From NCBI RefSeq assembly GCF_000443995.1, contig NZ_AUMC01000003.1, positions 62,001 to 126,000 on the forward strand: a stretch of 64,000 nt of DNA, written 5' to 3'. The position numbers and the translations under genes are program-made. The DNA comes from Bacteriovorax sp. BAL6_X (lineage in GTDB: Bacteria; Bdellovibrionota; Bacteriovoracia; Bacteriovoracales; Bacteriovoracaceae). Positions 37,011 to 45,944 of the stretch are shown piece by piece. The number at the start of each line of letters is the position of its first letter. The stretch's first letter is position 1. The notes under the pieces were generated by a model. It was not told the origin of the DNA and searched no databases. It worked only from the letters and a program-made list of their open reading frames with translations.

Positions 37011-37724
37011 TTAGAGTGTACGTAGGGTGCTTGGGAGAATTAGTCTTCCACACCCACGGCATAGAATTAAATCATTGCCTTTGTTAAATTCATTACATTC
37101 ACCAATTGAATATGTTAGGCGACAACTACCGCAGCTATTGCCTTGAAGAAATGTAGCTGCAGTATGGTGGTGTTTTTTCTTTGCCCTTAGATAAAGTTCC
37201 TTGGCCTGAACACCTACTTCATCTAGAAGGCCCATAATTTGATTTTCGACTTCATTTATTTTTGAATCATTAGATGATTTAATTTGTGCAACTTCTACTT
37301 TTATTTCAGAGATTGTCTCATTGATACCCTTAATGAATTCATGTGCTTCAGAGATCGTTGCTTCGAGCTGCTCTACTTCTTCAAGTAGTTCTAATATCGT
37401 ATCCTGTTTTAGGTTTGATTCTTTTTCTAATAAATTGATCGTTTTTTGAAGGGCCTCTTCCTGTTGACTACTTGTTACAGAATTTAAGTTATGCTTAGCT
37501 TGTTCAAGCTTTTTATCTGAATCAAATAGTTCTTTCTCAAGAGAATTTAAACACTCTTTAGTTTCAGTTAGCTGTAAATTAAGTTGATCTATTGACTCAG
37601 ACTTATTGCTTAGTTGTTTCTTTAAAAAATCGATTCGCTTCAATTCTTCGTCTGTTGCGCTCTCTAGGCCCTCAATGACCTTTTCTAAATCCATGACATC
37701 TTTTAGATATTTTAAGTTTTCCAT
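37011..37724 (-). CDS. Coiled-coil protein with C-terminal C4 zinc ribbon (DUF164-like)
   Basis: A 237-aa protein: residues 1-190 are one long coiled coil, followed by a zinc ribbon with CGSCRLTYS and CRGCGRLIL (two CxxC pairs). This layout matches the widespread C4-type zinc-ribbon/coiled-coil family (zf-RING_7), of poorly defined nucleic-acid-related function. It is convergent with the TolC-like gene. Confidence 0.85.
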   Translation of the reverse strand: MENLKYLKDVMDLEKVIEGLESATDEELKRIDFLKKQLSNKSESIDQLNLQLTETKECLNSLEKELFDSDKKLEQAKHNLNSVTSSQQEEALQKTINLLEKESNLKQDTILELLEEVEQLEATISEAHEFIKGINETISEIKVEVAQIKSSNDSKINEVENQIMGLLDEVGVQAKELYLRAKKKHHHTAATFLQGNSCGSCRLTYSIGECNEFNKGNDLILCRGCGRLILPSTLRTL

Positions 37725-37759
37725 TTGTAATTAATAACATATTTACCTAGCAGTCGCGA

Positions 37760-37789
37760 TTGGAATATTTGTTTATTTAAGGTGATAAT
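37760..37789 (+). promoter_or_regulatory. Possible promoter of the aroC-aroBA operon
   Basis: TTGGAA (37760-37765), an 18-nt spacer and GATAAT (37784-37789). The predicted start is a few bases before the ribosome binding site TAGGAG. Confidence 0.4.
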
Positions 37790-37807
37790 AGGTAGATAGG
37801 AGTTATA

Positions 37808-38800
37808 ATGCGCGGAAGTATATTCGGAAAAATGTTTTCAATGACTACCTTTGGTGAGTCACATGGCCCTGCCTTGGGTGTTGTTTTAGATGGTGTCCCT
37901 AGTGGACTTGATTTTAATTTAGATGATCTACAGGCAATGCTAGATAAGAGGGCCCCTGGGCGCTCAAAAGGTGTAACAGCAAGAAAAGAGCCTGATCAAG
38001 CCGAAGTTCTTTCTGGAGTTTTTGAAGGGAAGACATTGGGAACGCCAATTGCAGTTATTATTCGCAATACTAATCAAAGAAGTAAAGATTACGATAAGTT
38101 AAAGAATAATTATCGCCCTGGACATGCTGATCGAACTTATGATTTAAAGTACGGAATTCGTGATCATCGTGGTGGAGGCCGCAGTAGTGGACGTGAAACA
38201 GTTTCTCGTGTCGTGGCAGGTTACTTCGCGAGTTTGGTTCTTCCTAAAGTAAAAGTTAATACTTTTATTTCTAAGCTTGGGCCGTTTGAATGTGAAAATA
38301 TAATTAAGAGTTTTCCACAAAATCTTGGTACATATAATTTTGGTGATCCATCAAAAGATAGTGAAATCGAAAAATATCTAATTGATCTTAAGGCCAAGGG
38401 TGATTCGATTGGTGGACGTATTTCTGTCAATATTCAAAATTGTCCAGTGGGCCTAGGGGAGCCGGCCTTTGATAAATTAAAAGCGGATCTTGCAAAGGCC
38501 GTTTTATCAATTGGAGCATGTGTTGCTTTTTCTTTTGGTGCAGGTGTAAAGATGGCCGATATGAGTGGACAAGAAGTTAGTACCGATAGCGCTAATTTTG
38601 GTGGAATTGAAGGTGGAATTAGTAATGGTGAGATGATTAATCTTGATCTAACTTTCAAACCAACTTCTACAGTTGGAGCAAATGCGAAAGAAGGCCGTCA
38701 TGATCCATGTATTCTTCCTAGGGCAGTTGTTGTCGTAGAGTCAATGGTTAGGGTAGTATTGGCGGATCACTTTCTAAGACAGAAAGCATACGAGGTATAA
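37808..38800 (+). CDS. aroC: Chorismate synthase
   Basis: Makes chorismate from EPSP with reduced FMN. The 330-aa protein has the three family signatures: FGESHGPALG near the N-terminus, RPGHADRTYDLKYGIRDHRG, GGGRSSGRET, and RHDPCILPRAV near the C-terminus. It is directly followed (1 nt) by the fused aroB-aroA gene, so three shikimate steps are made from one mRNA. Confidence 0.97.
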   Translation: MRGSIFGKMFSMTTFGESHGPALGVVLDGVPSGLDFNLDDLQAMLDKRAPGRSKGVTARKEPDQAEVLSGVFEGKTLGTPIAVIIRNTNQRSKDYDKLKNNYRPGHADRTYDLKYGIRDHRGGGRSSGRETVSRVVAGYFASLVLPKVKVNTFISKLGPFECENIIKSFPQNLGTYNFGDPSKDSEIEKYLIDLKAKGDSIGGRISVNIQNCPVGLGEPAFDKLKADLAKAVLSIGACVAFSFGAGVKMADMSGQEVSTDSANFGGIEGGISNGEMINLDLTFKPTSTVGANAKEGRHDPCILPRAVVVVESMVRVVLADHFLRQKAYEV

Positions 38801-38801
38801 T

Positions 38802-40988
38802 TTGTCTGAAATTAAGCTATTTGAAGAAATTAATGACGTAAACAAAATATTAAATGAGATTGATTCAGATCGAATCCTCGTTATTTTAGACTCTAATATC
38901 AATAGTCTCTATCTCGATCTTATTGATGCAAGGGAAGGTATTGAGATTTATATCGCCCCTGCTGGTGAAGATTGTAAAAATATCTCGGAAGTTGAAAGAG
39001 CATGTGAATTCTTTATAGAAAAAGGAATTCATCGTGGTGCACACCTTGTTGCTATTGGTGGAGGTGCATGTTCGGACTTTGCGGGACTTGTGGCCACGCT
39101 ACTATTAAGAGGAATTAAGTGGAGTGTTATTCCAACAACTCTACTTTCGATGATAGATGCAAGCATTGGTGGCAAGGTTGCAGTTAACTCAAAGTTTGGG
39201 AAGAACTTAATTGGAGCTTTCCATCTTCCTGAAAAAATCTATATTTGTGCAAAGTTTTTAGAAACTCTAGCAGAGGAAGATTTTATTTCTGGTCTAGGTG
39301 AATTAGCGAAATACTACTTCCTTGATGAACAAGTATTTAACCTAATTAATAACGAAGCTAGTTTTGAAGAGATTACTCTTCGTTGTGCTAAGTATAAGCA
39401 AGAGATTGTAGAGCAAGACTTCAAAGAGGGTGGGATAAGAAAAGTTCTTAATCTTGGCCATACTTTAGGTCATGCAATTGAAAAAGTATATGAGCTTCCA
39501 CATGGTGTTGCAGTCTACTGGGGATTGAAGCTAATCTTTAATATTTTTCATCGTGATGAAGAAAGTGAATTCTTAAACCAATTCTCCGGAATTTTTGGTT
39601 TAGACGCTTTAATGTGTCCTTGGGAAGATTCTCTACCTGTTGAAGAGATGATGAGTTATATTGCAAAAGATAAGAAAGTTGTAAGTCGTAATGCAATCGA
39701 AGTGATTCTACCAAACGGAATTGGAGCGCCTTCGATTCAGACAATTTCTCTTGATGATCTTAGACAGCACTTACTTGATTATGCTAATGGTAAGGGAACA
39801 ACAAAAGACTTTATTAAAAAAATAAAAGTTCCTTCATCTAAGTCATTTGCTAATCGCGCACTTATCTTGGCCGCTACTTATCCACAAGATGTGCAGCTTA
39901 TAAATATGCCAGAGTCAACAGATGTTGTTAATATGCTCAGTTGCTTAGAGAGTATTGGTTTAACAATTGAGAAGGCCGATGATGGAATTATTATTCGTGG
40001 CTCTTTTCCTGAATGCGAGATTGAAACAGATGATGTAATCGAGCTTTATTCTGGAGATGGAGGAACGACAAATCGATTTATCATTCCACTACTTGCCTTG
40101 GGAAAAAATAAATATAGCTTAATTCCAAGTGAAAAAATGTTTGAAAGGCCAATGGATGAGCTGGCAAATGTACTAAATGATCTCGATGCGATTGTGACTA
40201 GAGATGAAAATACATGGTTTCAAGTTCAAGGGCCTGTGAGTATCTCTAGAGGGGTATATGAAGTAGATTGTAGTCGTTCGACACAATTTGCAACTGGTCT
40301 TGCAATGGCCCTGTCTCCACGTGATATTGATGTCGAGCCTGTTAATTTAACTACGAGTCGTCCATATTGGGACATGACATTGAACTTAATTGAGCGTTTT
40401 AAAAATGGAGAACAAGTTTTTGAAGTTCCTGTAGACTTTAGTTCTCTAGGATATCCGCTGGCCTATGCTTGTTTAACTGGTCCAGTCTTAGTTGAGAATT
40501 GTAAAGGAATCGATCGCTTTCAAGCAGATAGTAAGTTTATAGGACTTCTTGAAGAATTAGGTGGGCAATTTGACTTTACCGCCAATGGCTTCTTATTTAA
40601 CGGTATGGACAATTTAAACGGATTTGAAATGGATTGTCGCGATTGTCCAGATCTCATACCAACACTATGCTTTCTGGCTTCGTACGCAGATGGAGCAACA
40701 ATAATTAGAAGTGTTGAAGTTCTTATTCATAAAGAGTCTGATCGCTTAAATGCAGTAATGGACTTAATGAAGCTCTATGATATTGAACATCACTATCACG
40801 AGGAAGAAGACTATCTTGAAGTTATTGGAACAAAGCCTGATGGAAGGTCTGTCGATATCGTTCCGCCTCGAGATCACCGTATGGTAATGGTTTCTTACCT
40901 TTATCAATTAGTAAATGGTGGTGGAAATTTAGAAAATAAGGACTGTGTCGAAAAGTCATTTCCTAACTTCTTTGAGGTTATTGCTTAG
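38802..40988 (+). CDS. Fused 3-dehydroquinate synthase / EPSP synthase
   Basis: A 728-aa protein starting at TTG 38802. Residues 1-330 are 3-dehydroquinate synthase (AroB): AIGGGACSDFAGLVA, PTTLLSMIDASIGGK, LGELAKY and NLGHTLGHAIE. After a short linker, residues 340-728 are EPSP synthase (AroA): VPSSKSFANRALILAA, GDGGTTNRF, SRPYWDMT, HKESDRLNAVMD and PRDHRMVM. Both active sites look complete. AroB-AroA order is that of the first two domains of the fungal pentafunctional AROM protein, but there is no AroE, AroD or AroL part here. It follows aroC in one operon. Fusion in one frame is seen directly. Confidence 0.95.
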   Translation: MSEIKLFEEINDVNKILNEIDSDRILVILDSNINSLYLDLIDAREGIEIYIAPAGEDCKNISEVERACEFFIEKGIHRGAHLVAIGGGACSDFAGLVATLLLRGIKWSVIPTTLLSMIDASIGGKVAVNSKFGKNLIGAFHLPEKIYICAKFLETLAEEDFISGLGELAKYYFLDEQVFNLINNEASFEEITLRCAKYKQEIVEQDFKEGGIRKVLNLGHTLGHAIEKVYELPHGVAVYWGLKLIFNIFHRDEESEFLNQFSGIFGLDALMCPWEDSLPVEEMMSYIAKDKKVVSRNAIEVILPNGIGAPSIQTISLDDLRQHLLDYANGKGTTKDFIKKIKVPSSKSFANRALILAATYPQDVQLINMPESTDVVNMLSCLESIGLTIEKADDGIIIRGSFPECEIETDDVIELYSGDGGTTNRFIIPLLALGKNKYSLIPSEKMFERPMDELANVLNDLDAIVTRDENTWFQVQGPVSISRGVYEVDCSRSTQFATGLAMALSPRDIDVEPVNLTTSRPYWDMTLNLIERFKNGEQVFEVPVDFSSLGYPLAYACLTGPVLVENCKGIDRFQADSKFIGLLEELGGQFDFTANGFLFNGMDNLNGFEMDCRDCPDLIPTLCFLASYADGATIIRSVEVLIHKESDRLNAVMDLMKLYDIEHHYHEEEDYLEVIGTKPDGRSVDIVPPRDHRMVMVSYLYQLVNGGGNLENKDCVEKSFPNFFEVIA

Positions 40989-41119
40989 TGAAGAAGATTG
41001 AAGTCATAATAGTTTCTTTATTTATTACGATTTCAATCTTCTGCGAGATCTTTGGTTATCGTGGAAATATTTATCCATTCTTTAGTTGGAATTTATTCAG
41101 TGTTTCGAGGGATAAATAG
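40988..41119 (+). CDS. Small (43-aa) single-pass membrane protein
   Basis: GTG 40988 overlaps the aroB-aroA stop (TAGTG) and the frame ends at 41119, directly before the next gene's TTG. The product has one hydrophobic segment (IEVIIVSLFITISIFCEIF) and a Tyr/Phe/Trp-rich end (YPFFSWNLFS). Its position between two coupled genes supports it being real; it probably works with the next membrane protein. Confidence 0.6.
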   Translation: MKKIEVIIVSLFITISIFCEIFGYRGNIYPFFSWNLFSVSRDK

Positions 41120-41872
41120 TTGATAAGTAATCTATCTCAAATATTCTATTTAATGACTTTTCCTATTATAAGTATGTTTCTTTATGAAAGTTTTTCAACT
41201 CCGAAAGAAACAAACTGGATATCTTCAATTGTACCTTTAGAGTTTCTTCTACCTGCATTATGCTTATGGACGATTACTACCTTTGGTGCGTTAAAATATG
41301 CGTTTTGTAAGTACTATCGAATTATTTATTCTATAGTACTATTTTTTATAATAGGGATGTCTAATGGTGCTGATATAGACCACGACTTATTTCTTTGGCT
41401 ATACATTTCTATAATACTGATTTTTGAAAAAGATAATGACTCTTCAAGGGATAGTATTTTAAATCTATCTAAACTACTCACTGTTCTAATATATTTTATG
41501 TCTGGTTTCTGGAAGGTTTATTATTCTATTACTAGTTTTTTCTTCGAAGGTCAGGGCTACTTTCATTTAAATGGATTACGTCATATAATTGAAGATTATA
41601 ATTCTAGTTCAGGATATAGTTGGTTATTATTAAATCAAGTGCCATCTATTGTATTTTTTAGCTCGGGGCTATTTGTTGTCTTATTAGAGCTTAGTGGTTT
41701 AATTTTATATTTTAAGAAGAGATCGTCTTTGTATAATTGGGCATTGTTAATAATTGGATTTCATTTACTAACTGTCGTAGTCATGAAGATTGAGTTTGTC
41801 TCAAATATAATTCTTTTAGGTGTCATTTTTTGCTTACCTACGAGAAAGCAATCCAACCAATCTTGTCATTAA
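41120..41872 (+). CDS. HTTM/DoxX-like membrane protein
   Basis: A 250-aa protein with six or seven membrane helices starting at TTG 41120. The segment LLTVLIYFMSGFWKVYYS followed by GQGYFHLNG resembles the HTTM (vitamin K-dependent carboxylase-related) membrane domain, where a helix ending in a Gly-x-x-Lys motif precedes a short loop. The carboxylase catalytic region is not evident. The role is unknown. It marks the left border of the accessory island, and its last 35 nt overlap a convergent gene. Confidence 0.6.
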   Translation: MISNLSQIFYLMTFPIISMFLYESFSTPKETNWISSIVPLEFLLPALCLWTITTFGALKYAFCKYYRIIYSIVLFFIIGMSNGADIDHDLFLWLYISIILIFEKDNDSSRDSILNLSKLLTVLIYFMSGFWKVYYSITSFFFEGQGYFHLNGLRHIIEDYNSSSGYSWLLLNQVPSIVFFSSGLFVVLLELSGLILYFKKRSSLYNWALLIIGFHLLTVVVMKIEFVSNIILLGVIFCLPTRKQSNQSCH

Positions 41873-42212
41873 TATATTGTAGAGTAAAAAAACGAGATTT
41901 ATCTAAGTCTATGTTTTTATCAATTATAAATTGACCTGAATTATTGGCAATCATATGCTTATCACTACTTACTGTAGGTGTTCGAGACAACTTACTCTTC
42001 ACAACTTTAAAATGAATACAAGACTTAATACTTGTTGGATTATCTGGAAGTTTATAATTCATCCCTGATTTTAGCGTTACACAAGTGCCAAAATCGTTTG
42101 AAATCAGTATATTACCTGGGTCAATTACCTTAGAACGCGAGATAGCGTGCACAATTGATTTGTAGGTAAATAGCGAGAAGATTGTAGATAAAATAAAATT
42201 TCTTCGTTTCAT
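41838..42212 (-). CDS. Small exported protein with Tat-like signal
   Basis: A 124-aa protein beginning MKRRNFILSTIFSLFTYKSI, with a twin-Arg followed by a short hydrophobic stretch and AHA-like cleavage site. The C-terminus (SRFFTLQYINDKIGWIAFS) looks like a beta-strand tip as found in tail-fibre-like proteins. No family is recognised. It faces away from the tail-fibre-like gene 42273 and shares the short region between them. Confidence 0.6.
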   Translation of the reverse strand: MKRRNFILSTIFSLFTYKSIVHAISRSKVIDPGNILISNDFGTCVTLKSGMNYKLPDNPTSIKSCIHFKVVKSKLSRTPTVSSDKHMIANNSGQFIIDKNIDLDKSRFFTLQYINDKIGWIAFS

Positions 42213-42272
42213 GATACTATTATATAATAGATTTATAAAAATATAGAAAATTATTTATTAGAGGATATGGTT

Positions 42273-42932
42273 ATGACTTTAAAAAATGGTACGTTAACAG
42301 ACTTTAATAATGCAACTTTTTCGTATGCAAATTTATCTGGACCAGATCTCTACTATACTGGTGGTAGTTTCGTTGCATATAATCACTTAGTTGCAAGACG
42401 GGATATACGTGCTGTTCGAAATCTTAGTGTCGGTAATAATATAGATGCTGGAGGCAATATTACTAACGGTGGTGCCATCACTGCTACTGGTGATATAAGA
42501 GGTGCTAGGGTTTGGAATGCCGTTTGGAATGATGTTGCTGATTATCAACTACTAAATGATGAGTTAATACCTGGAAAGTGCTATTACGATACAGTTGAAG
42601 GCGCTCGTATCTGTTCACAAAGATGTCAGTTAAGCGTTATTGGAATTGCCTCTGATACATTTGGATTTGGTGTTGGTAAAGGCAACGCTGGTCTCGAGGT
42701 ACCAATTGCTATTGGTGGTTGGGTCCTTGCATATGTTGACGATGAGTATCCATGTGGGACACCATTAACTAACGATGATCATGGCAATTTGACGGAAATG
42801 ACACTGGAAGAAAAACGTAATTATCCAGAAAGATTAGTTGCTATATATAAAAAGAAAGAACTTAAAGATACTTTCGGTGATGGAAATGTTGAAATCCAGG
42901 TTGATGGCCGTCACTGGGTAAAGGTAAAGTAA
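42273..42932 (+). CDS. Tail-fibre-like protein (possible G2-type autoproteolytic C-terminus)
   Basis: A 219-aa protein; ATG 42273 is preferred over 42267 because GAGG (42261-42264) is better spaced. Residues 1-85 are short Gly/Asn-rich beta repeats (GNNIDAGGNITNGGAITATG) typical of trimeric fibre shafts. The C-terminal half (GIASDTFGFGVGKG, PIAIGGWVLAYVD) resembles intramolecular chaperone/peptidase G2 domains of phage appendages. Three Cys (CYYDTVEGARICSQRC) are clustered. There is no signal peptide. It is 12 nt upstream of the first radical SAM gene of the island. Confidence 0.6.
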   Translation: MTLKNGTLTDFNNATFSYANLSGPDLYYTGGSFVAYNHLVARRDIRAVRNLSVGNNIDAGGNITNGGAITATGDIRGARVWNAVWNDVADYQLLNDELIPGKCYYDTVEGARICSQRCQLSVIGIASDTFGFGVGKGNAGLEVPIAIGGWVLAYVDDEYPCGTPLTNDDHGNLTEMTLEEKRNYPERLVAIYKKKELKDTFGDGNVEIQVDGRHWVKVK

Positions 42933-42944
42933 TAAAGGTCTATT

Positions 42945-43949
42945 ATGATAGTCTTATCAATTGCTTTTTCGGAAGCTTGTAACTTAAGTTGTAGTTACTG
43001 CAATGTTGATAAGCTTTCCAAGAAGTCAATCAATACTGATATTTTTTTTGAATCATATAAAAAGGTACGCGCAGAAAACCCTGATGAATTAATACAGATT
43101 GATTTCTATGGTGGTGAACCTCTTCTTCACTGGGATAAAATTGTTGAAGTGACTGATGAGTTAAAGAGGGAAAAGAATATTCAATTCTATATGCCGACAA
43201 ATGGTTTACTGCTTGATCAGGATAAGGTTAATTTTCTAAACGAGAATAATATTCGAGTCTCTTTGTCCTATGATGGCCTTTGGCAAGATATTAATCGCAA
43301 GCAACACGATAGTCGTGGAACAAATTACTTATACGAAAAGAAACTTCCAATTATAAAACAACTTAATGACCTTACTTGCCACTCGATGATTTACGCAGGC
43401 AATAGCAATCTTCTTGAAAATCACCTTTATATCAAAAAAGTTCTTAACCTAAATCCTGACCTTACTCTTATCAGAGATGTCGATGTCTGGAGTGAGGAAA
43501 GTGCAAATGCCATTAACGATGGCTTTAGTGAGTTAGTCGACTGGTATATTGAAAATGTCGATAAAGTAGAGATGCCACAAATAATTCTCACTTATCTAAG
43601 ACATATTTTACGCTACACTGCAAAAGATATAACAACTGATTATTGCGGAGCAGGAGAGACGCATTTATCTTTTTCAGAAGATAAGCTAATTGCCTGTAAT
43701 CGCTTCAAAGATGATGACCTTTATCTACAAATTCCAGAATATAAGAATATGGCCGCATGTGAGAGCTGCAGTGTAAAAAAATTCTGTAGAAAAGGCTGTT
43801 TATATGAGAACATTAAGAACGAAGGACCTATTGAGAATATTTGTATAATGTATCGCCATTTTTATAAGGAAGTACAACGTATGATTTCTGAAATAAGGTC
43901 AAATAAATATTTTACTAGAATCTTGAAAAGAGAAATTTATGAATCTTAA
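42945..43949 (+). CDS. Radical SAM/SPASM protein 1
   Basis: A 334-aa protein with the [4Fe-4S]-SAM motif ACNLSCSYC (C12, C16, C19) and YGGEPLL for SAM binding. The C-terminal region has Cys in CGAGETHL, ACNRF, ACESCSVKKFCRKGC and ENIC, which fits a SPASM domain holding auxiliary clusters. Family members install cross-links or other changes in peptides, or act as sulfatase maturases (anSME). The 3' end overlaps the small acidic protein by 11 nt. Its substrate is presumably a neighbour. Confidence 0.88.
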   Translation: MIVLSIAFSEACNLSCSYCNVDKLSKKSINTDIFFESYKKVRAENPDELIQIDFYGGEPLLHWDKIVEVTDELKREKNIQFYMPTNGLLLDQDKVNFLNENNIRVSLSYDGLWQDINRKQHDSRGTNYLYEKKLPIIKQLNDLTCHSMIYAGNSNLLENHLYIKKVLNLNPDLTLIRDVDVWSEESANAINDGFSELVDWYIENVDKVEMPQIILTYLRHILRYTAKDITTDYCGAGETHLSFSEDKLIACNRFKDDDLYLQIPEYKNMAACESCSVKKFCRKGCLYENIKNEGPIENICIMYRHFYKEVQRMISEIRSNKYFTRILKREIYES

Positions 43950-44154
43950 AGCACTAAATCGCAGTATGTTTTTAGCGGCGGAACATTTATTTGAAGCGGG
44001 TAAACATTTAATGCCGATCTCACCAGAGTATGGTGAAAGACTAATGCTTGAAGCAGATGAAATATTATCAATGATCAAGCCTGAAGCTGAAAAGGTTTCA
44101 GAGGAGAAATTAGATGATATTTTAGATGAGATTCTCAACGTGGAGATAGAATAA
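43939..44154 (+). CDS. Small acidic helical protein between two radical SAM genes
   Basis: A 71-aa Cys-free protein with helical stretches (NLKALNRSMFLAAEHLFEAG, EEKLDDILDEILNVEIE) and an acidic C-terminus. It overlaps the upstream radical SAM gene by 11 nt and the downstream one by 1 nt. A RiPP-like precursor or leader, a recognition partner, or a small chaperone are possible; nothing in the sequence chooses between them. Confidence 0.6.
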   Translation: MNLKALNRSMFLAAEHLFEAGKHLMPISPEYGERLMLEADEILSMIKPEAEKVSEEKLDDILDEILNVEIE

Positions 44155-45374
44155 TGGTCGCCTACAATTTTGAAAATCCAGCGAAGGCTTCTAAGCGTGT
44201 CGCAAAGAAATACTTTACTCTTGAAATCACAACCTCTGCGTTATGTGATTTAAATTGTACTTACTGCTTTGAAGGAGAAAAGGTTGATAAGGCCCGTCTC
44301 GATAATGAGCTACCAGTTATCTTTAAAAGAATCGATAGTATTCTTGCAGATAAGAACTGGTTTCAAAGTAAGTATGATGGTTTGAATATTTCACTTTGGG
44401 GAGGAGAGCCTACTCTCAATCCAAACTTTATTATCGAGTTAATGAATAAGTATCGTGATCACGAAAATGTTGATTTCCACTTATACACTAACGCTTTCAA
44501 TATTCACAATATGAGAAAGATTATTGAGAATGTTGATACAAGTAAGCTGCATGTTCAAGTGTCATATGATGGCCGTGCTGTTAACGACAGTTACCGATTA
44601 ATGAAGAATAAAAAACCTTCAAGTAATCATGTTATTAACAACCTTTATGAACTTGCTGGTCTTGGTATCAATGTAAGTATGAAGGCTACACTTCCTATTG
44701 ATAGTATGGAAAGTCTCTATTCTTGTTGGGAAGATTATTACGATATTCAAAAACTTCTTTGGAAAGTTTCCAAAGATATTAATATTAGTTACTCACCAAC
44801 GATTGATTATATTACAAAGTTTTCTCTTGATGAGAAAAAGGATGCGATAAAGATCTTTAGAGCAGAGTTTTTGAAAATCGCAAAGAGAGAAATTGAATTC
44901 TATAATGAAAATGGTCGTTATCTTTGTTCATGGTTTGGTGGAGAAGATAATCGTAAACACTGTTCTGCTGGATATAATATGGCGGCAATTGATCAGCGTG
45001 GAAATCTCTACGCTTGTCACGGGGCCATTTATTCGAAACATAAGGAAGAGTTGGCCTATAGTGATATCAATGATGATGCATTCGTTGAGAAAATTAGTGC
45101 TTATACTAAAAAATTTGAAGAACCACTTAAGAAAATTCATAAAGACTGTCAGGACTGTGTCGCTACAACTTGTATGATTTGTCCTGTAGCAAGTCATGAG
45201 AAAAGTGAAAAGACAGACTTTTTTGAAAAGTGGACAGATAATTGGGTAAACGAGCTTTGTGGTTTCTTTAAAACATTTGGGGAGATCGATAGGGCAGTTC
45301 AAAAACATATATTCTCTGAAAATGTAATGACGAGAGAAGAGTATATGGATAAGGAGGCGACAAATGGCATGTAG
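44154..45374 (+). CDS. Radical SAM/SPASM protein 2
   Basis: A 406-aa protein. The SAM cluster motif is CDLNCTYC (C31, C35, C38), followed by LWGGEPTL. The C-terminal part has CSAGYNMAAIDQRGNLYACHG, CQDCVATTCMICP and ELCGF, which gives enough Cys for two auxiliary clusters of a SPASM domain, as in peptide-modifying maturases. It ends within the start of the Cys-rich gene (11-nt overlap), the closest candidate substrate. Confidence 0.9.
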   Translation: MVAYNFENPAKASKRVAKKYFTLEITTSALCDLNCTYCFEGEKVDKARLDNELPVIFKRIDSILADKNWFQSKYDGLNISLWGGEPTLNPNFIIELMNKYRDHENVDFHLYTNAFNIHNMRKIIENVDTSKLHVQVSYDGRAVNDSYRLMKNKKPSSNHVINNLYELAGLGINVSMKATLPIDSMESLYSCWEDYYDIQKLLWKVSKDINISYSPTIDYITKFSLDEKKDAIKIFRAEFLKIAKREIEFYNENGRYLCSWFGGEDNRKHCSAGYNMAAIDQRGNLYACHGAIYSKHKEELAYSDINDDAFVEKISAYTKKFEEPLKKIHKDCQDCVATTCMICPVASHEKSEKTDFFEKWTDNWVNELCGFFKTFGEIDRAVQKHIFSENVMTREEYMDKEATNGM

Positions 45375-45927
45375 TGGTGGACACTGTTCTTATCACAATA
45401 CAGGAACTAGTACTTGTTCAGGGCACCGTGGGGTTTGTACTTCTAATAGAGGTGTCACTTTAAGTTCTGGGGTTACTTCAGGTGGAAAGGTGTTAAGCAC
45501 GCATATTTCTAACTTGAGGAATAATATCGCTGCAGAGTTAGCGCGATATCGCTCGCATCCTTATTATAATCCGGGGACACCTTCTTCATCTTTTGGTGTT
45601 GGGGCAAGAATTACAAATGCTGCATCGGCATCTATAAATAATGAGATTAATGATCTGTCTCCTAAAAATGATACTCCAGTAATTTATACACCGGCACCTT
45701 CCGGAGTTTCTCCTTGGGATAATAGACCTCGTACTGCAGATGACCCATCAGCAGGTGGTACTTCTGGAGCGAGGACATGGAATAAATATGGGCAAAAGCT
45801 TGTTAGATCACATGTGCAAGAATTATTAACATATTATAATACTATTAGAGCAGATTGTATTTGTAATTCAGATTGTAACTGTAATGCTGTTTGTAATTGT
45901 CATAACAATTGTGGATGTCACTACTAG
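45364..45927 (+). CDS. Cys-rich protein with C-x-C-x3 array: candidate radical SAM substrate
   Basis: A 187-aa protein. Its start has the strongest ribosome binding site of the island (AAGGAGG, 6 nt before ATG 45364), which suggests a high-copy product. The N-terminus has CSGGHCSYH and CSGHRGVC, resembling the GTCSxHxGV motif of DUF3761-type exported domains. The middle is Gly/Ser/Asn/Pro-rich. The C-terminus places eight Cys at 165, 167, 171, 173, 177, 179, 183 and 185, a strict six-residue repeat of C-x-C followed by three residues. There is no signal peptide. It could be a RiPP-like precursor or structural protein cross-linked by a neighbouring enzyme, or a metallothionein-like metal binder. 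Confidence 0.75.
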   Translation: MACSGGHCSYHNTGTSTCSGHRGVCTSNRGVTLSSGVTSGGKVLSTHISNLRNNIAAELARYRSHPYYNPGTPSSSFGVGARITNAASASINNEINDLSPKNDTPVIYTPAPSGVSPWDNRPRTADDPSAGGTSGARTWNKYGQKLVRSHVQELLTYYNTIRADCICNSDCNCNAVCNCHNNCGCHY

Positions 45928-45944
45928 ATTAAAAGGAATTAATT

